The notes under the pieces were generated by a model that saw only the letters and a program-made list of their open reading frames with translations, did no database searches and was not told the origin of the DNA. From the NCBI GenBank assembly GCA_029339195.1, contig JAPTJF010000280.1:19619-83618 (forward strand): a DNA stretch of 64,000 bases. Direction: 5' to 3'. Positions 1 through 10,612 of the stretch are shown here, one piece after another. The DNA is from Micractinium sp. NFX-FRZ (taxonomy: Eukaryota > Chlorophyta > Trebouxiophyceae > Chlorellales > Chlorellaceae). Position 1 is the stretch's first letter. Each line of letters starts with the position of its first letter. The translations under genes were made by a program, and so were the position numbers.

Positions 1-135
1 GCTGCCTTGCCCCGGCTTCCAGAAAGTTTAGCTAACGAGGGCAGGCAGGATTGGCCACCGCGGCTGTGGGGCAGCTGCCTGTGCGTCGCCACTGATTCGT
101 GTCCCTGCCATCCTCTTGCTCCCCGCTTGGCGCAG

Positions 136-3100
136 GTCCTTCCGTGGCGGCGACATGACGTCGGCCTGGCAGGAGGGGCAGCCGCTGTACCTTGGGTTCG
201 AGGCCACGCAGCTCACGCAGGTGGGTAACTCTACATTTAGATGAATATATAAGAGCCTTAAAACATGCTTTCAAAAGCAGCCGGCTTGGGGGTGGGTGGC
301 TGGCTGGTTGGCAGGGTGGCTGGATTGCTGGGCATGTTGTGGCTACCTGGCTGGGCACCCTCAGGAGGCAGCGCTGGTGATGCGCCGCCGCCGTGCATGC
401 CGCTCAATGCCGCCCACAATCTGTCACCTCCGCCCCCCACACACACTCTCTTTCTCTCTGCCCCTCTCTCCCTCTCCTGCCTGCCTGTCCTTGGGCGGCA
501 GCCCCGCCGCGTATGCTGCTCAGTGCCTCCCCCTCTCCCCTCTCACACACACACACATGCCCCCCCTCCCCCTCTCCTGCCCGCCTGCCCGCAGCTGGTG
601 TTCAAGTCGGAGGTATCCGAGCTGGGCGGTCTGGGCCCCGCCAAGAACTGGCTGGCGTTGGCGATCCTGGGAGTGGTGCTGGTGGGCATTGCCAGCGAGA
701 AGATCCACCGCATGTGGTGCGCCATGCTGGGGGCGGCATTCATGGTGAGATGAGCCGTGAGCAGCGTGGCAGGGCTATAGCGGGGCACGCATTGCATGCA
801 GAGTCGTTGGTCCGACTGTTGGCAGCGGGCTACAGTAGGTGACCCCTTCGGGGCGTTGCAGCAGCCCACACAAGCGCTTTGCCCCGAGCAGGTGACCCAT
901 TCGGGGTGTGGCTGCAGCCGCCGCAAGCGCTCTCCCCCTCACCTGCCTGATAGTCAGCCTGCAGCACACTGGCGGACACCGCTCATGCCCGCCCCCCTCC
1001 CCCTGGCCGCAGATATTCCTGCTGCTCTGGGCCCCTCTACCTTCCAGCCCCCGCCCTCCCTGCGTCCTAAAACCCTGCCAAGCGTCCCTCCCTCCCCTCC
1101 CCCCGCTCTGCAGATGAGCCTGCTGCTGTGGATGCAGATGACACCCTCCCTGGCCATGGTGGTGGAGTGGCTGGATGAGAGCACTCTGGGCCTGCTGTTT
1201 GGCATGATGATCATCGTGGGGCGGCTCAAGGACACGGTGAGGCAGGGTGGGCGTGGACAGGCTGGCATGCTGCGTGCGCTGTGCTGTGCAGGCTCGCCTG
1301 GGTTGGGTGCCCGCCCGCGGCCCCACTTGCGGCGCCGTTTCCCGCTTACCCTCGGTCCCAGCCCGCCTTGACACCCTGCCGTCGCCCCGCCCTGGCCTGT
1401 GCCGACTGCAGGGCATTTTCGAGCTGCTGAGCGCGGTGGCGGTGCGGATGAGCCGCGGCAAGATGTGGCTCCTCAGCGTCATCCTCATGTGAGTCACTTG
1501 GCCGAGGTGTGCATTGGTTTACCAAGGGAACCAAGGAGTAGGATTAGGCTGCTCAGCGCTGTCCTCATGTGAGCAGGCCTGCCACCTGGCTTGGGTCGAG
1601 CAAAGTCGCACGAAGCACTGAGTGGCGCGTGAGTCAGGGAGGGGGTGCCGTGACAGTGGGGGCCGCTGTCTCCGGCCTCTTGCTGCTGTGGGCGAGGGCG
1701 AAAGCAGCCTGCTCCCTTCTTCATGGCCCACTTGTTCATCACCCCGGCTGGGTCCCACAGGGTGCTCACCGGTTTCATCTCTGCCTGGCTGGACAACGTG
1801 ACTACCATGGTGAGGGGGGAGAGTGTGGGTAGGGTGGGTGGAACAAGGGGGGCGCTCAGGGTGGATTCGGGCATGCATGTAGGGCGCTCTGTGCGCTGCG
1901 CTGCGCCCCTGTGCTGCCACCGGCGTTCAACCTCACCCTGCCCTGTATGCTGTTGCTGCCCACGGTCCAGGACCACCTGTGTACAAATGCGTGGATGCGC
2001 TCCTGACTAGCCTCTCTCCCTTTCTGAGCACCCTCTTCAACCCAACCAACCAAGCCACCCTTGTTGAGCCTAACCCTGCCCTGTATGCTGTTTCTGCCCA
2101 CGGTCCGGGACCACCAGATCCCAGCAATGCGTGGGTGCGCTCCTGACTAGCCTCTCTCCCTTTCTGAGCACCCTCTTCAAGTTCTGTCTCTGCACACCGC
2201 TCACTCCACTGCCCCCTGCAGCTGCTCATGGTGCCCGTCACCATTTCGATCATGCGGCAGTGCAATGCCGACCCCGTGCCGATGATGCTGGCCCAGGCAC
2301 GTATTGCGTGGAGGGATGGGCTGTGGTTGGTTGACCCGGGGATTGTGCTCGAGCTCGGTGCGGCGGTCCTGGTTTGGTTCTCAGGGGGCATCTTCTGTGG
2401 CAAGAGCATGGCGGGAGTGGCCAGCAGAAGGAGGGGGGCATGCGCGTGCATGGCCGCCGTTGCCTGCTCCCCGCCCCCCGCCACGCTCCTGCACGCTGCA
2501 CCCTGTCTGGTGCCCGACCGTGCACGTGCCTCCCCCTCTCCGCACCCGCCCTTACAGGCGCTCATGAGCAACATTGGAGGCGCGGGTGCGTGCCGTGGCA
2601 GTACCAGTTGGATGCGCCGCATGAGGCCGTGGCGTGCTTGTGGTGCTTAGCATTTGGTATGCACCGCTCACGCTCTTGCCATTTGCCTGCCGCTCCCCGC
2701 CCCCTGCGCCTACTGGACACCTCTGGCATTGCTCCTGTTTTTTATGCAGCCACGATGATTGGAGATCCGCCAGCCCTCATCATCGGTAGGGGTGCCGCTC
2801 CTGCAAGGCGTTTTGCTACGCCGATGCCTGCTTACCCAGGCGCCTGCCCTGTCCCTTGTCGTGTCCCTGCCCTGCGCTGCTTTCTGTCCCTGCTCATCCG
2901 TGCTTTAAGGCACACATCCAAGACTGCCCGCTCTGCCCCCCTGCCCTGTTCTCCTTCTGGCTCCCCTGCAGGCACCGCCCTGTCCAACTACATCGGCTTC
3001 ATCGACTTTATCAGTGAGCTTGCTCAGGGGGGCAGCCATGGTTTGCTGCCTGCACTGCCTGCCTGCCTGCACTTGTGTGTGTGTATGCATGCGCTGTGGT

Positions 3101-6100
3101 TGTGTGTGGTTGTGCTCGTCGGTGGGCCCTCCCCAGGGGCTGCCAGCGCCCCGTACAGCACCACGCCCTGTAATTCTGCCGCCACCTGCCCCCCCACCAC
3201 CCACCCGCAGTCAACATGGCCCCGGGCGTGATCATGGCGGCCATCGCATGCGTGCCCCTCATCCTCTGGCTCTTCAGGTGCCCTTGCATTGCCCTGGTTA
3301 GCTTGCATCACCAGGTTGTGCTGCCGAGCCCTCAGCTGGGTTAGTTAGGAAGGTGGGGAGGTGGGCTTCAATCCTGGGACCGTGGCCCTGGCTGCACACG
3401 TGTCCCCTGGCGTCTGCCTGTCTACACACCAGTGGCCCACATTGAACTGGACGTGCAACCAACACCTTGAAGTGGACGCACAGATAAGACCTTGAACTGG
3501 ACGTGCAACCAACACAGCTGGCCGCCTGTGCCCCTGGCTGTTCAGGAAGACTCTGCTGGGTCCCATCCAGCGGTACGATGCGGTACTGGAGGAGGTCAAG
3601 GGGTTCAGGATCACCAACTGGGAGCTGTTTGCCAAGTGCAGTGAGTAACAAATGAGTAACAACTGTGTGGCACACAGTTGCTTGCCACACAGTTGTTTGC
3701 TTGCTAGGTGCCAGGTTACCGTGCCGCTGCCCCTTCCCCTGTCGTCTTGGGATGCCCCGGCCAGCGCTCCCTTACCTCCGTGCATGCTTGGTTGCGGGAT
3801 AGCCGCATCTGTTTGGCCTGTGCGCCGCCCTCACCCGCTGCCTCCCCGCTGGCTTGCTACGTGCGCAGGCTACGTCACCGGCGCCGTGCTCATCGGTAAG
3901 ACCAAGGCAGCCTAGCTACATTCGGGCACCTGACTGTTGCCCTGCACGTGTGGACACGCGCGGTTCCGCCAGGCTGGGTGGCAGTTGTTCAAGCAAGCTT
4001 GGCAGTGCGCACTGGCACCTCGACCCAACAGGCACAGCCTGCTCACGCCTCTCCTGCGCCCGGCACGCTTCCTGCTGCACGCGGTGCACCGCGAGGCCGC
4101 TAAGCCCCTTGACCCTAAACCCCTTGACCCTAAACCCCGAAACCCCTAACAACCCGGCCTTGCAGGCTTCCTGCTTCACCCGGTGCACCACGTCGACCCC
4201 GCCTGGTTTGCCGTGCTGGGGGCGGTGGTGCTCTGCGTGTGCGACTCGCCCATGGAGGTCGAGAAGGTGGTGCACGTGAGTGGGGTGGGAGCTTTGCTGG
4301 GGCTGAGGGTTCAGCTGTGATAGGGGTGCACGTGAGTGGGTGGGAGCTTTGCTGGGGCTGAGGGTTGATGAGCGCATGGGTGGGGCCCGAGCCAGTGCAG
4401 GATTTGGTGGGGTGCGTGGCTGGCCAAACCAAGGTGGTTAGTGCGAGTGGTCGAAGCTGTGTGTGGGAGCAATTCATACCGCTGCGGCACCCAGGGGTAG
4501 GGCAGGGTGGTTCGTGCCGGCAGGGGCGCCGGAGAGGAGCCCAGTTCAGGCCTCGCATCCTCACTGCCTGCTGCGATTCAGCCCCCGCATCTTCTCCGCT
4601 TCCCCCCTCCCCTTCTCCCGCCCTGCCTCTCGTTCACCCGTGCAGACGGTTGAGTGGGACATGCTCCTCTTCTTTGCCGCCATGTTCGTCATGATCGAAG
4701 CCAGCGCGGGTGAGGGGGTCCGGCAGGCAGGGTGGCAAGGCAGGGAGAGTGTACCAACTCGGCAGAAGGCAGGGGGCAGTGCTCCGTGGGCAGGCTCGCC
4801 AAGAGTGGGCGGCGGTGGTGCCGTGCGTGGATGCAGAGCATGATGTGGGAAGGGTGGAAAGTGAGGATGCCAGGGTGAATGAGTCCTCGCGTGCTGCCTG
4901 GTGCTCGCCTTTTGGAGTTCATCTGCTGGCCTGGCCCCCAGTGCCCAAGCTGGCTTGCCCGCCTGCCTGGTTTGGATGTCATAACCCTACCCTGCCTCAC
5001 CCTACCCTACCTTGCCCTGCCCCGCCCAACGCTGACGTGGTCGTGCCTGCCCTGCCCTGCTCACCCCGTGCCTGCAGAGATTGGGATGATCTCGGTGAGG
5101 CTGGGGAGCAGAGAGCACGGGAGAGGAGGGGGCACACAGGAGGAGGGGAGGGGCCAGGGCAGCGTTGGGTCCCCGCTCTCCCGCCCTGACATGCGGATGT
5201 GGCATATATGGATCTGTGCTTGCCCTAACGTCCCGCATCCCCAACCACATGTGTGCTCCCGCCCGACATATCAGGCTGTATGAATTGCTCTAAGAGCCCA
5301 CAACATCCCGCCTTGTGCCCCATCGGACGCCCTGCCCGCAGATGATTGGCGGCTGGCTGGACAGCGCGATCCGCGCCACCCCCGAGAGCTCCCGCACCAT
5401 CGTTGCCATCCAAATCCTGCTCTGGGTGTCGGCAGTCATTTCTGGGGTGCTGGACAACATCCCATACACAATCACCATGGGTGGGTGCCGGGCTGTGGTC
5501 GTTGTGGTTGGGATGAAGTGTGGAGGGGGTGCGGATGGCAGGAGCGGGGGTGGACAGCATACCCTACCCCATCACCATGCGTAAGCGACCGACGCTTCTG
5601 TGTATGACTGTGATGAAGTGTGGGGGGGTGCGGCTCTTGTTTGTGGCAGGAGCGTGGTGGTTGACATCTCCTTCACTACTGGGTGGGTGCCAGACTGTGG
5701 CTCTAATGCTTGTGATGGGGGCGGATACCCGGTGGTGCCAGCATCAGTTGGCCGGGCAGGGCAGGCGTGCACCCCGCTTGCTCGCCTCCTCGTGATGCCG
5801 CGCGTTGGGGCTTTACTTATGCCTGCTGCCTTCACGCCCTGCGCACACACCGCCAACCCTTCTTGCAGTGCCCGTCATCGAGTACCTCGCCTTTGCTGGG
5901 CTGGGGCTGGACTTGGCGGTGAGCACGGGATGAGGGTCGCTGCTGTCTCCCATGCCGTTTTGTGTTGTGTGTGAACCTTCACTTCACAATGGGATAGTGT
6001 GGCATGCGCGCGGAGGAGGCCCGCGCTCTGCAGGGCAGGAGAAGGTGCAGGCCAGCGCCAGGGGTGTGTGGGGTGCAACGGCCCACACCCCTGCCGGTCC

Positions 6101-6972
6101 AGAGGCGCGGCATGCTCAGCGTGGTGGTGCTGGGGCCGGCATGTTTTTGCTGCACCACCTGCCAGGCCGCCTGCCACGCCGTGAGTGCCCCATTCCCTCG
6201 TCAGTTTGCCATGGTTATTGATGCACAGCTCGCTGGTGCCTTCAACCACACCTTACGGATGGAGGGCGGGCAGTGTGTCTAATGGGCGCATGGCTTCGCC
6301 ATACGCGGGCCCTTCTTCTCATCAAACCACATTTCCCCTTCCTCTGCCCTCGTGTGCAGACGCTTGCCTGGGCCCTGAACTTTGGCGCCTGCTTCGGCGG
6401 TGAGTGGTAGCGGGGCACCTGCATGAATTCCTGAGCGCTGCGGCAAGCCACAGCACTGGTTCCCCCCAGCCGCCGGCCGTCATGATTTTGCGCCCGTCTG
6501 CCGCCCCATGTCTGCAGGCAACGCCACCCTCATCGGCGCATCTGCCAACATCGTGACGGCCACCCTGGCTGAGCGGGCTGGGGAGAAGATGACTTTCGTC
6601 GGCTGGCTCAAACCGGGCATCCCCGTTGTGATTGTGAGCAGCTGTTTTGATGTTGGTTGAGGTCTCTCTCATGTTGGTTGGTTGGTTGGGGGGGATTGCG
6701 GGGCTGGGAACCAGCTTGGAGCAATGAGGGCAACTGAACAGCACGAGAAGTACCGTCCGTTAGTTTGCGGGTGGGCAGGCACACTGCGGCCGACGGTGCA
6801 CAGCGTGCCCCATGCTCTCCCTGGGGGGTCCATGCCCTCTCACCACCCCTGCTCATGTCTTCATGGCTCTGGCACTAGTGCTCACTGCCACCCCTGCCCT
6901 CCCTGATTGACCCCGCCGCAGGTGTCTGTTGCCATGGCAGACGTGTGGATGCTGCTGCGCTTCTGCTTGTAA
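136..6972 (+). CDS. P-protein/ArsB-type membrane permease (OCA2-like), 5' partial
   Basis: Twenty exons join in one frame: 136-220, 595-744, 1114-1236, 1412-1488, 1761-1809, 2222-2296, 2558-2585, 2750-2785, 2972-3013, 3211-3277, 3546-3640, 3869-3895, 4166-4275, 4646-4709, 5078-5094, 5342-5480, 5869-5918, 6360-6399, 6518-6633, 6922-6972. From the ATG at 155 this gives 473 aa, but exon 136-220 follows a good acceptor, so the true start is probably outside the window. The product is a multi-span membrane protein with the two inverted-repeat signatures of the ion transporter superfamily: NIGGAATMIGDPPALII in the first half, and LDNIPYTITMVPVIEYL followed by GGNATLIGASAN in the second. These match P-protein/ArsB/NhaD permeases, which move anions or sodium/protons across membranes; the substrate cannot be read from sequence. 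The intron after 2296 has a GC donor. Exon 5078-5094 is only 17 nt. Several introns contain decayed exon-edge copies. Confidence 0.88.
1551..1577 (+). repeat. Exon echo: copy of exon 1412-1488 end and its donor
   Basis: The intron repeats the last ~20 nt of the preceding exon together with a GTGAG donor (CTCATGTGAG at 1484-1493 and again at 1564-1573). The copy is imperfect and lies 80 bp downstream. Confidence 0.7.
1935..2181 (+). repeat. Tandem intronic duplication, 138-bp period
   Basis: The stretch starting at 1935 (ACCCTGCCCTGTATGC) recurs at 2073, and the stretch ending in GAGCACCCTCTTCAA recurs near 2166. The two copies are ~90% alike, with a few small differences, and lie wholly within the intron before exon 2222-2296. 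Confidence 0.85.
4066..4150 (+). repeat. Exon echo followed by telomere-like CCCTAAA units
   Basis: At 4066-4095 there is a copy of the start of exon 4166-4275 (CTTCCTGCTGCACGCGGTGC against CTTCCTGCTTCACCCGGTGC). Directly after it come two CCCTTGACCCTAAACC units and a CCGAAACCCCTAAC tail. CCCTAAA is the complement of the plant/Chlorella telomere unit TTTAGGG, but only two spaced units are present. Confidence 0.6.
5545..5587 (+). repeat. Exon echo: copy of exon 5342-5480 end
   Basis: The intron carries a decayed copy of the exon end plus donor: TGGACAGCATACCCTACC..ATCACCATG then GT-like sequence, against TGGACAACATCCCATACA..ATCACCATGG|GTGGGT at the true border. Confidence 0.7.
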
Positions 6973-7136
6973 CCCAAGCTGAGGGGACCTGGCGGGGCCT
7001 GCCTGCTGTTGGCTGTGGACAGGCCGGCCCGCCCAGCCGCCCCCTCTCCCCCCTCCCCTTTGCACTGCACTGCACTGCATCTCCCCTCTCTTCCCTCCCA
7101 CAGCTGCTCCTCTCTCCAACATGCCGGCTACACATG

Positions 7137-7141
7137 TGTAA
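7137..7141 (+). terminator. Polyadenylation signal TGTAA for the permease gene
   Basis: TGTAA, the usual chlorophyte 3'-end signal, lies 165 nt after the permease stop codon at 6970-6972. Confidence 0.6.
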
Positions 7142-7929
7142 CAAGTGTGAAGCACAACTGCGCAAGAGCTAGTGTCAGCAGTTCCGGCGGGTGTGGAGCC
7201 CTCTTGTCACAATGGGCTCAAGCGTTGCAAGTGGTGTGCTGGGTGTGGGGGTGCAGGGCGAATGGTGCAGGGGAGTGCGCTGCCTGGCACATGTACTATG
7301 CAGACAGACAATCACGTCACATGTGGACCCCCGGCAGCCCTACGTTGTTGGGAGGAGGGCTGCTGGCAGGGTGCCGTGCGCCCGTCCCCTGCCCTCGCCT
7401 GCCGCTGAAAAGGTACCGCTGCCGCCAGGCTGGCCAGAGTGCGCTGTCCTGCTGCGGCTGCGGCGGCGCATTGCCTCCGTGCTCTTTGGTGGTTCAAGGA
7501 AGCTGAGGAGAGGGCTGCCGATTACGGGGCGCTGGCAGCTCTCCGGAGAGGGCTGGCGATTGCGGGAGGCGCTGGGGCCCACGCACCGGCTGCCCGTTTT
7601 GCCCCGACTGCCGTCGCCCGTGGTGCGTGCGCATTTTTCACCCTTACATGGCCGTTCCTTCACCAAGAAGCGCATGACAAGCTGCGCCAGTACCAGGCAA
7701 CAGGAGGGAATTTGAACGAATGTGGCAATGCAACGCGCCGAGACCTGCGCAGCGCTGTACTTTGGACCAAAGTTTGGTGCTCACCGCAGCGTGCCGCAGC
7801 GTGCCGCCAGGTCGGCATTGCCGGCGCTATCGGCGCCGCTCTTGACTGTTGATCAACCCTGATTGTTGGCCTCATTTGGCGCTGGCTGTCGCCTCGACTC
7901 GGTCGGATCAGGCAGAAACCTTGAACAAC
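7142..7929. other. Intergenic / upstream region of the MYND gene
   Basis: About 790 bp between the permease 3' end and the MYND-protein ATG. Several overlapping ORFs exist, as expected at this GC content, but none shows a domain or a clear splice pattern. It probably contains the MYND promoter and 5' UTR. Confidence 0.5.
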
Positions 7930-9351
7930 ATGGCAGAGGCCTGGCGGGCCCTCGGCCGCCTGTTCTCCGCGCCCAGCGCTGAACTCGACGAACAGTCCGT
8001 TCAGGACGCACTGCAAGACGCCACCACCGCCTCGCTGACTGGACTGTCGGAGGGCGGCCTAAGGTAAGCGCTCGGGCGCGCCCGGGAGCCAGGCCCATGG
8101 CCAGGCCTCCTAGGCCATGCCTGTGCGTGCGTGATTGCAACAGTTGTTCCACTTTACTAATTCCAGACCGCTGCGACGCTGCAGGGCCGCTCTGGATGCC
8201 GCTGGCAGCATTGCCCGCCTGGGGCCTGCCGCTGTGCGGCACCTCGGCCCTGTGCAGCAGGAGTGGCAGGAGCAGCCGTGGATTGCGGGAGTCGTAATGA
8301 TGCCCACAATGCAGCAGGCCTACGTTGCCAGCGGAGCTACAGCTCTGCTCTGCAAGATGGCCACGCTCGGCCAGCTGGAAGGTCGGGCGGGCGGCGCCGC
8401 TGCCAGCCAGACCGTGGCACAGGCAGTCGCCTTCTCGACCACCGCTTTGCCTGCAATGCTGCACACCTGGAGCGACGTCATCGCGGCAGCGCTGCCATCC
8501 CCAGAAGCACAGCCCATGCATGTGCTCCCAACAGCCTGCGGCACAGCGCCGTGCTCGCCCGCGCGGCGGTGGCCGGGCTGACAGCCATCGCCCAGCCCTC
8601 CAGCGCTGCACTGCTGGAGCTCACGGCGGCATGCTCCCACCTGCTGGCGTCTGCTGCTGCCTGCGAGCCTGTGCAGGCTGCAGCCGCGGCAGCTGCAGCT
8701 GCGCACGAGGTGGGCGGCAGTCCGGCGCCACTGGATCCCAGGCTGTCCGAGGTGGTTGACGGCCTGACCACCATGCTGAGCCAGCTGCACAGCGCGGGCA
8801 GCGCAGTGGGCTGCCCGGCGGTGACAGCTGCCGCCGGCAGTGCACTGGCGCAGGCACAGCGCCTGGCTGCGGTGAGTGGATGGGTTCATCACTGTGGTTG
8901 GCTTGCGGGGTGGGTTGCCTTGCCGGTGCCCGCTCAACTTCTGCGCACAGCAACCTGCAGCACACGACAGCGACCTGCACATGGTCTGACACCGCATGTG
9001 GGCTGCTACCCTGGCTTACAGGCGGTGAGCGGGGCTGCTCCTCAAGAGGCAACCGCTGGGCTGGAGCACCGCGGACCGCTGCCTGGCTCTCAGGCCCACA
9101 AAGACGCAGCACTGGCCCGCTGCCATGCCCTGGCGGCACGCCCCTGTGCCCACCTGGGGTGCACCAATGCGCGCCTGCTGCTGGCGCCTGCAGTGCCCAC
9201 TGGCGGCGCGGCCAGGGGCAAGCGGGGCGGGGGCAGGTGCAGCGGGTGCCGCGTCGTGAGGTACTGCAGCCTGGCCTGCTCTCACGCCGACTGGAAGCAG
9301 CACAAGGTGGCATGCCGCCAGCTTTCGTCTACCCAAGCACGGCAGAGCTGA
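7930..9351 (+). CDS. MYND-type zinc-finger protein
   Basis: Exons 7930-8063, 8167-8871 and 9022-9351. The first exon (MAEAWRALGRLF...) joins the second through GTAAGC..TTCCAG with the frame kept. The middle is an Ala/Leu-rich helical region, possibly armadillo-like. The C-terminus is a clear MYND finger: a Cys pair at CAHLGC, then CSGC, then YCSLACSHADWKQHKVAC, which binds two zinc ions and normally mediates protein-protein contacts. The reading frame shifts by one near 8500-8540: upstream coding is in the frame of codon 8168, downstream in the frame of codon 9022, and I find no intron that repairs this. It is either a sequence indel or a real lesion. Partners and process are unknown. Confidence 0.75.
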
Positions 9352-9502
9352 TCGATAGCTCGATAATGAATTCTGCTTGCGTGGCCCGTGCTGGCGCTGT
9401 CGGCGGCTTGAGTGAAGCCAGCCAAGCATCTGTGGCCGCCGGCCTGCATGCAAGCTCACTTTGGCCATGGCACAGCCTGGTGTTCTCCTGGGTGTGCCTC
9501 CC

Positions 9503-9560
9503 CAGCTCCCTTCCCCGCCTGCACTTCATGCCAGCTCCCTTCCCCGCCTGCACTTCATGC
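9503..9560 (+). repeat. 29-bp tandem duplication
   Basis: Two adjacent copies of a unit starting CAGCTCCCTTCCCCGCCTGC and ending CACTTCATGC, directly downstream of the MYND gene. Confidence 0.9.
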
Positions 9561-10092
9561 CGCCTCATTTTGCTGGCACAGCATTGCTCCAATGCCCAGG
9601 CAATTACTGATCCCCCCCTGCCACTGTCTAGCTGTCCCCATGCTGCATCTGGACACGCACCTTGCCCACCCTCTAGTGTGCTTGCACACATGCGTACTAC
9701 GCCGCACACATGCGTACTAGTAGTCGTTGGCGCCGTCATGACCTCAGACAGTGACTGGCATACTTACGTAACATAAAACATACAAGGGACGGCAGTACAT
9801 ATGATGACTTTGGTACAGAAGCGGACAGGTGAGGCCTGGGTGAGCTGATGGATGCACCTGAGAATCAACAGCACACATCATGAACTGGAGAGGGGAAGGG
9901 GAGCAACAAGGGTGTAGCGGTGGATCGGTTGGGGCTAGTGCTAGTAGTGCAGTGATGGCACAGTTGTGAGGGGGGCTGGGGAGAGCAAGAAGATGAGCAG
10001 TGAGTCAGCGGGAGTCAGCTCATGGGCAAGTGCTACTAGTGCAATGAAGGCCAGGCTGATGAAAGTGACTCAGGTAATGAGGGGCCTGGTCA

Positions 10093-10196
10093 GCTGCAAT
10101 CAGGCCAACTGATGAGGTAGTGCTACGAAGGCTGTGACTCATGAGCTGCAATCGGGCCAACTGATGAGGTAGTGCTACGAAGGCTGCGACTCCTGG
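10093..10196 (+). repeat. 52-bp tandem duplication
   Basis: Two copies of a unit beginning GCTGCAATC and containing CAACTGATGAGGTAGTGCTA start at 10093 and 10145 and are nearly identical. Confidence 0.9.
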
Positions 10197-10587
10197 AAGG
10201 ATAAATAAACAGGCGAGCAGGGGCGGCTCAACGGGGCAGCGCTGACGGTGCAGGCACAGCTCGTGAGAGGGCACCACAAGACGTGTTGTGGTGCCGGAAA
10301 AGGCACAACTCAGTGAGGGCAACGCAGAGCTCACAGGGGTGACTGAAGGGGGCAACGTAGCGAGATGCAGTGCTGAAGGTCTGGAGGAGTGGGAAGAAAT
10401 TGACAGGGGAAGCAGATAGGAGAGTTTGGTAGTCGAGGAGTGCCTTGGCACGATGGCGTATCGTTGCACATCTATGTGTGTACTGCAAGCATTGCCCAGC
10501 GGCTCATGGTGGTACAAAGGTCCTTCACTCGACGTGGGGTGGGTATCCTTCACTTCTTGGGCACTGCACCGCCCAAACCATACACAG

Positions 10588-10592
10588 TTACA
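10588..10592 (-). terminator. Polyadenylation signal TGTAA (minus strand) for the MORC gene
   Basis: TTACA on the plus strand reads TGTAA on the minus strand, 21 nt beyond the MORC-like stop at 10613-10615. It is closer to the stop than the other signals in the window, so it may not be the one used. Confidence 0.4.
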
Positions 10593-10612
10593 GCGGCGCC
10601 CACACCAGTTGG

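Larger units (their letters stand above)
9352..10587. other. Intergenic region between convergent genes
   Basis: About 1.2 kb of 3' flank shared by the MYND gene (+) and the MORC gene (-). Only short tandem duplications are recognisable (9503-9560 and 10093-10196). No ORF with domain content was found. Confidence 0.5.

Noticed and set aside
7439..7852. 137-codon ORF upstream of the MYND gene
   Set aside because: Low-complexity Ala-rich translation, no domain, no splice continuity to the MYND exons.
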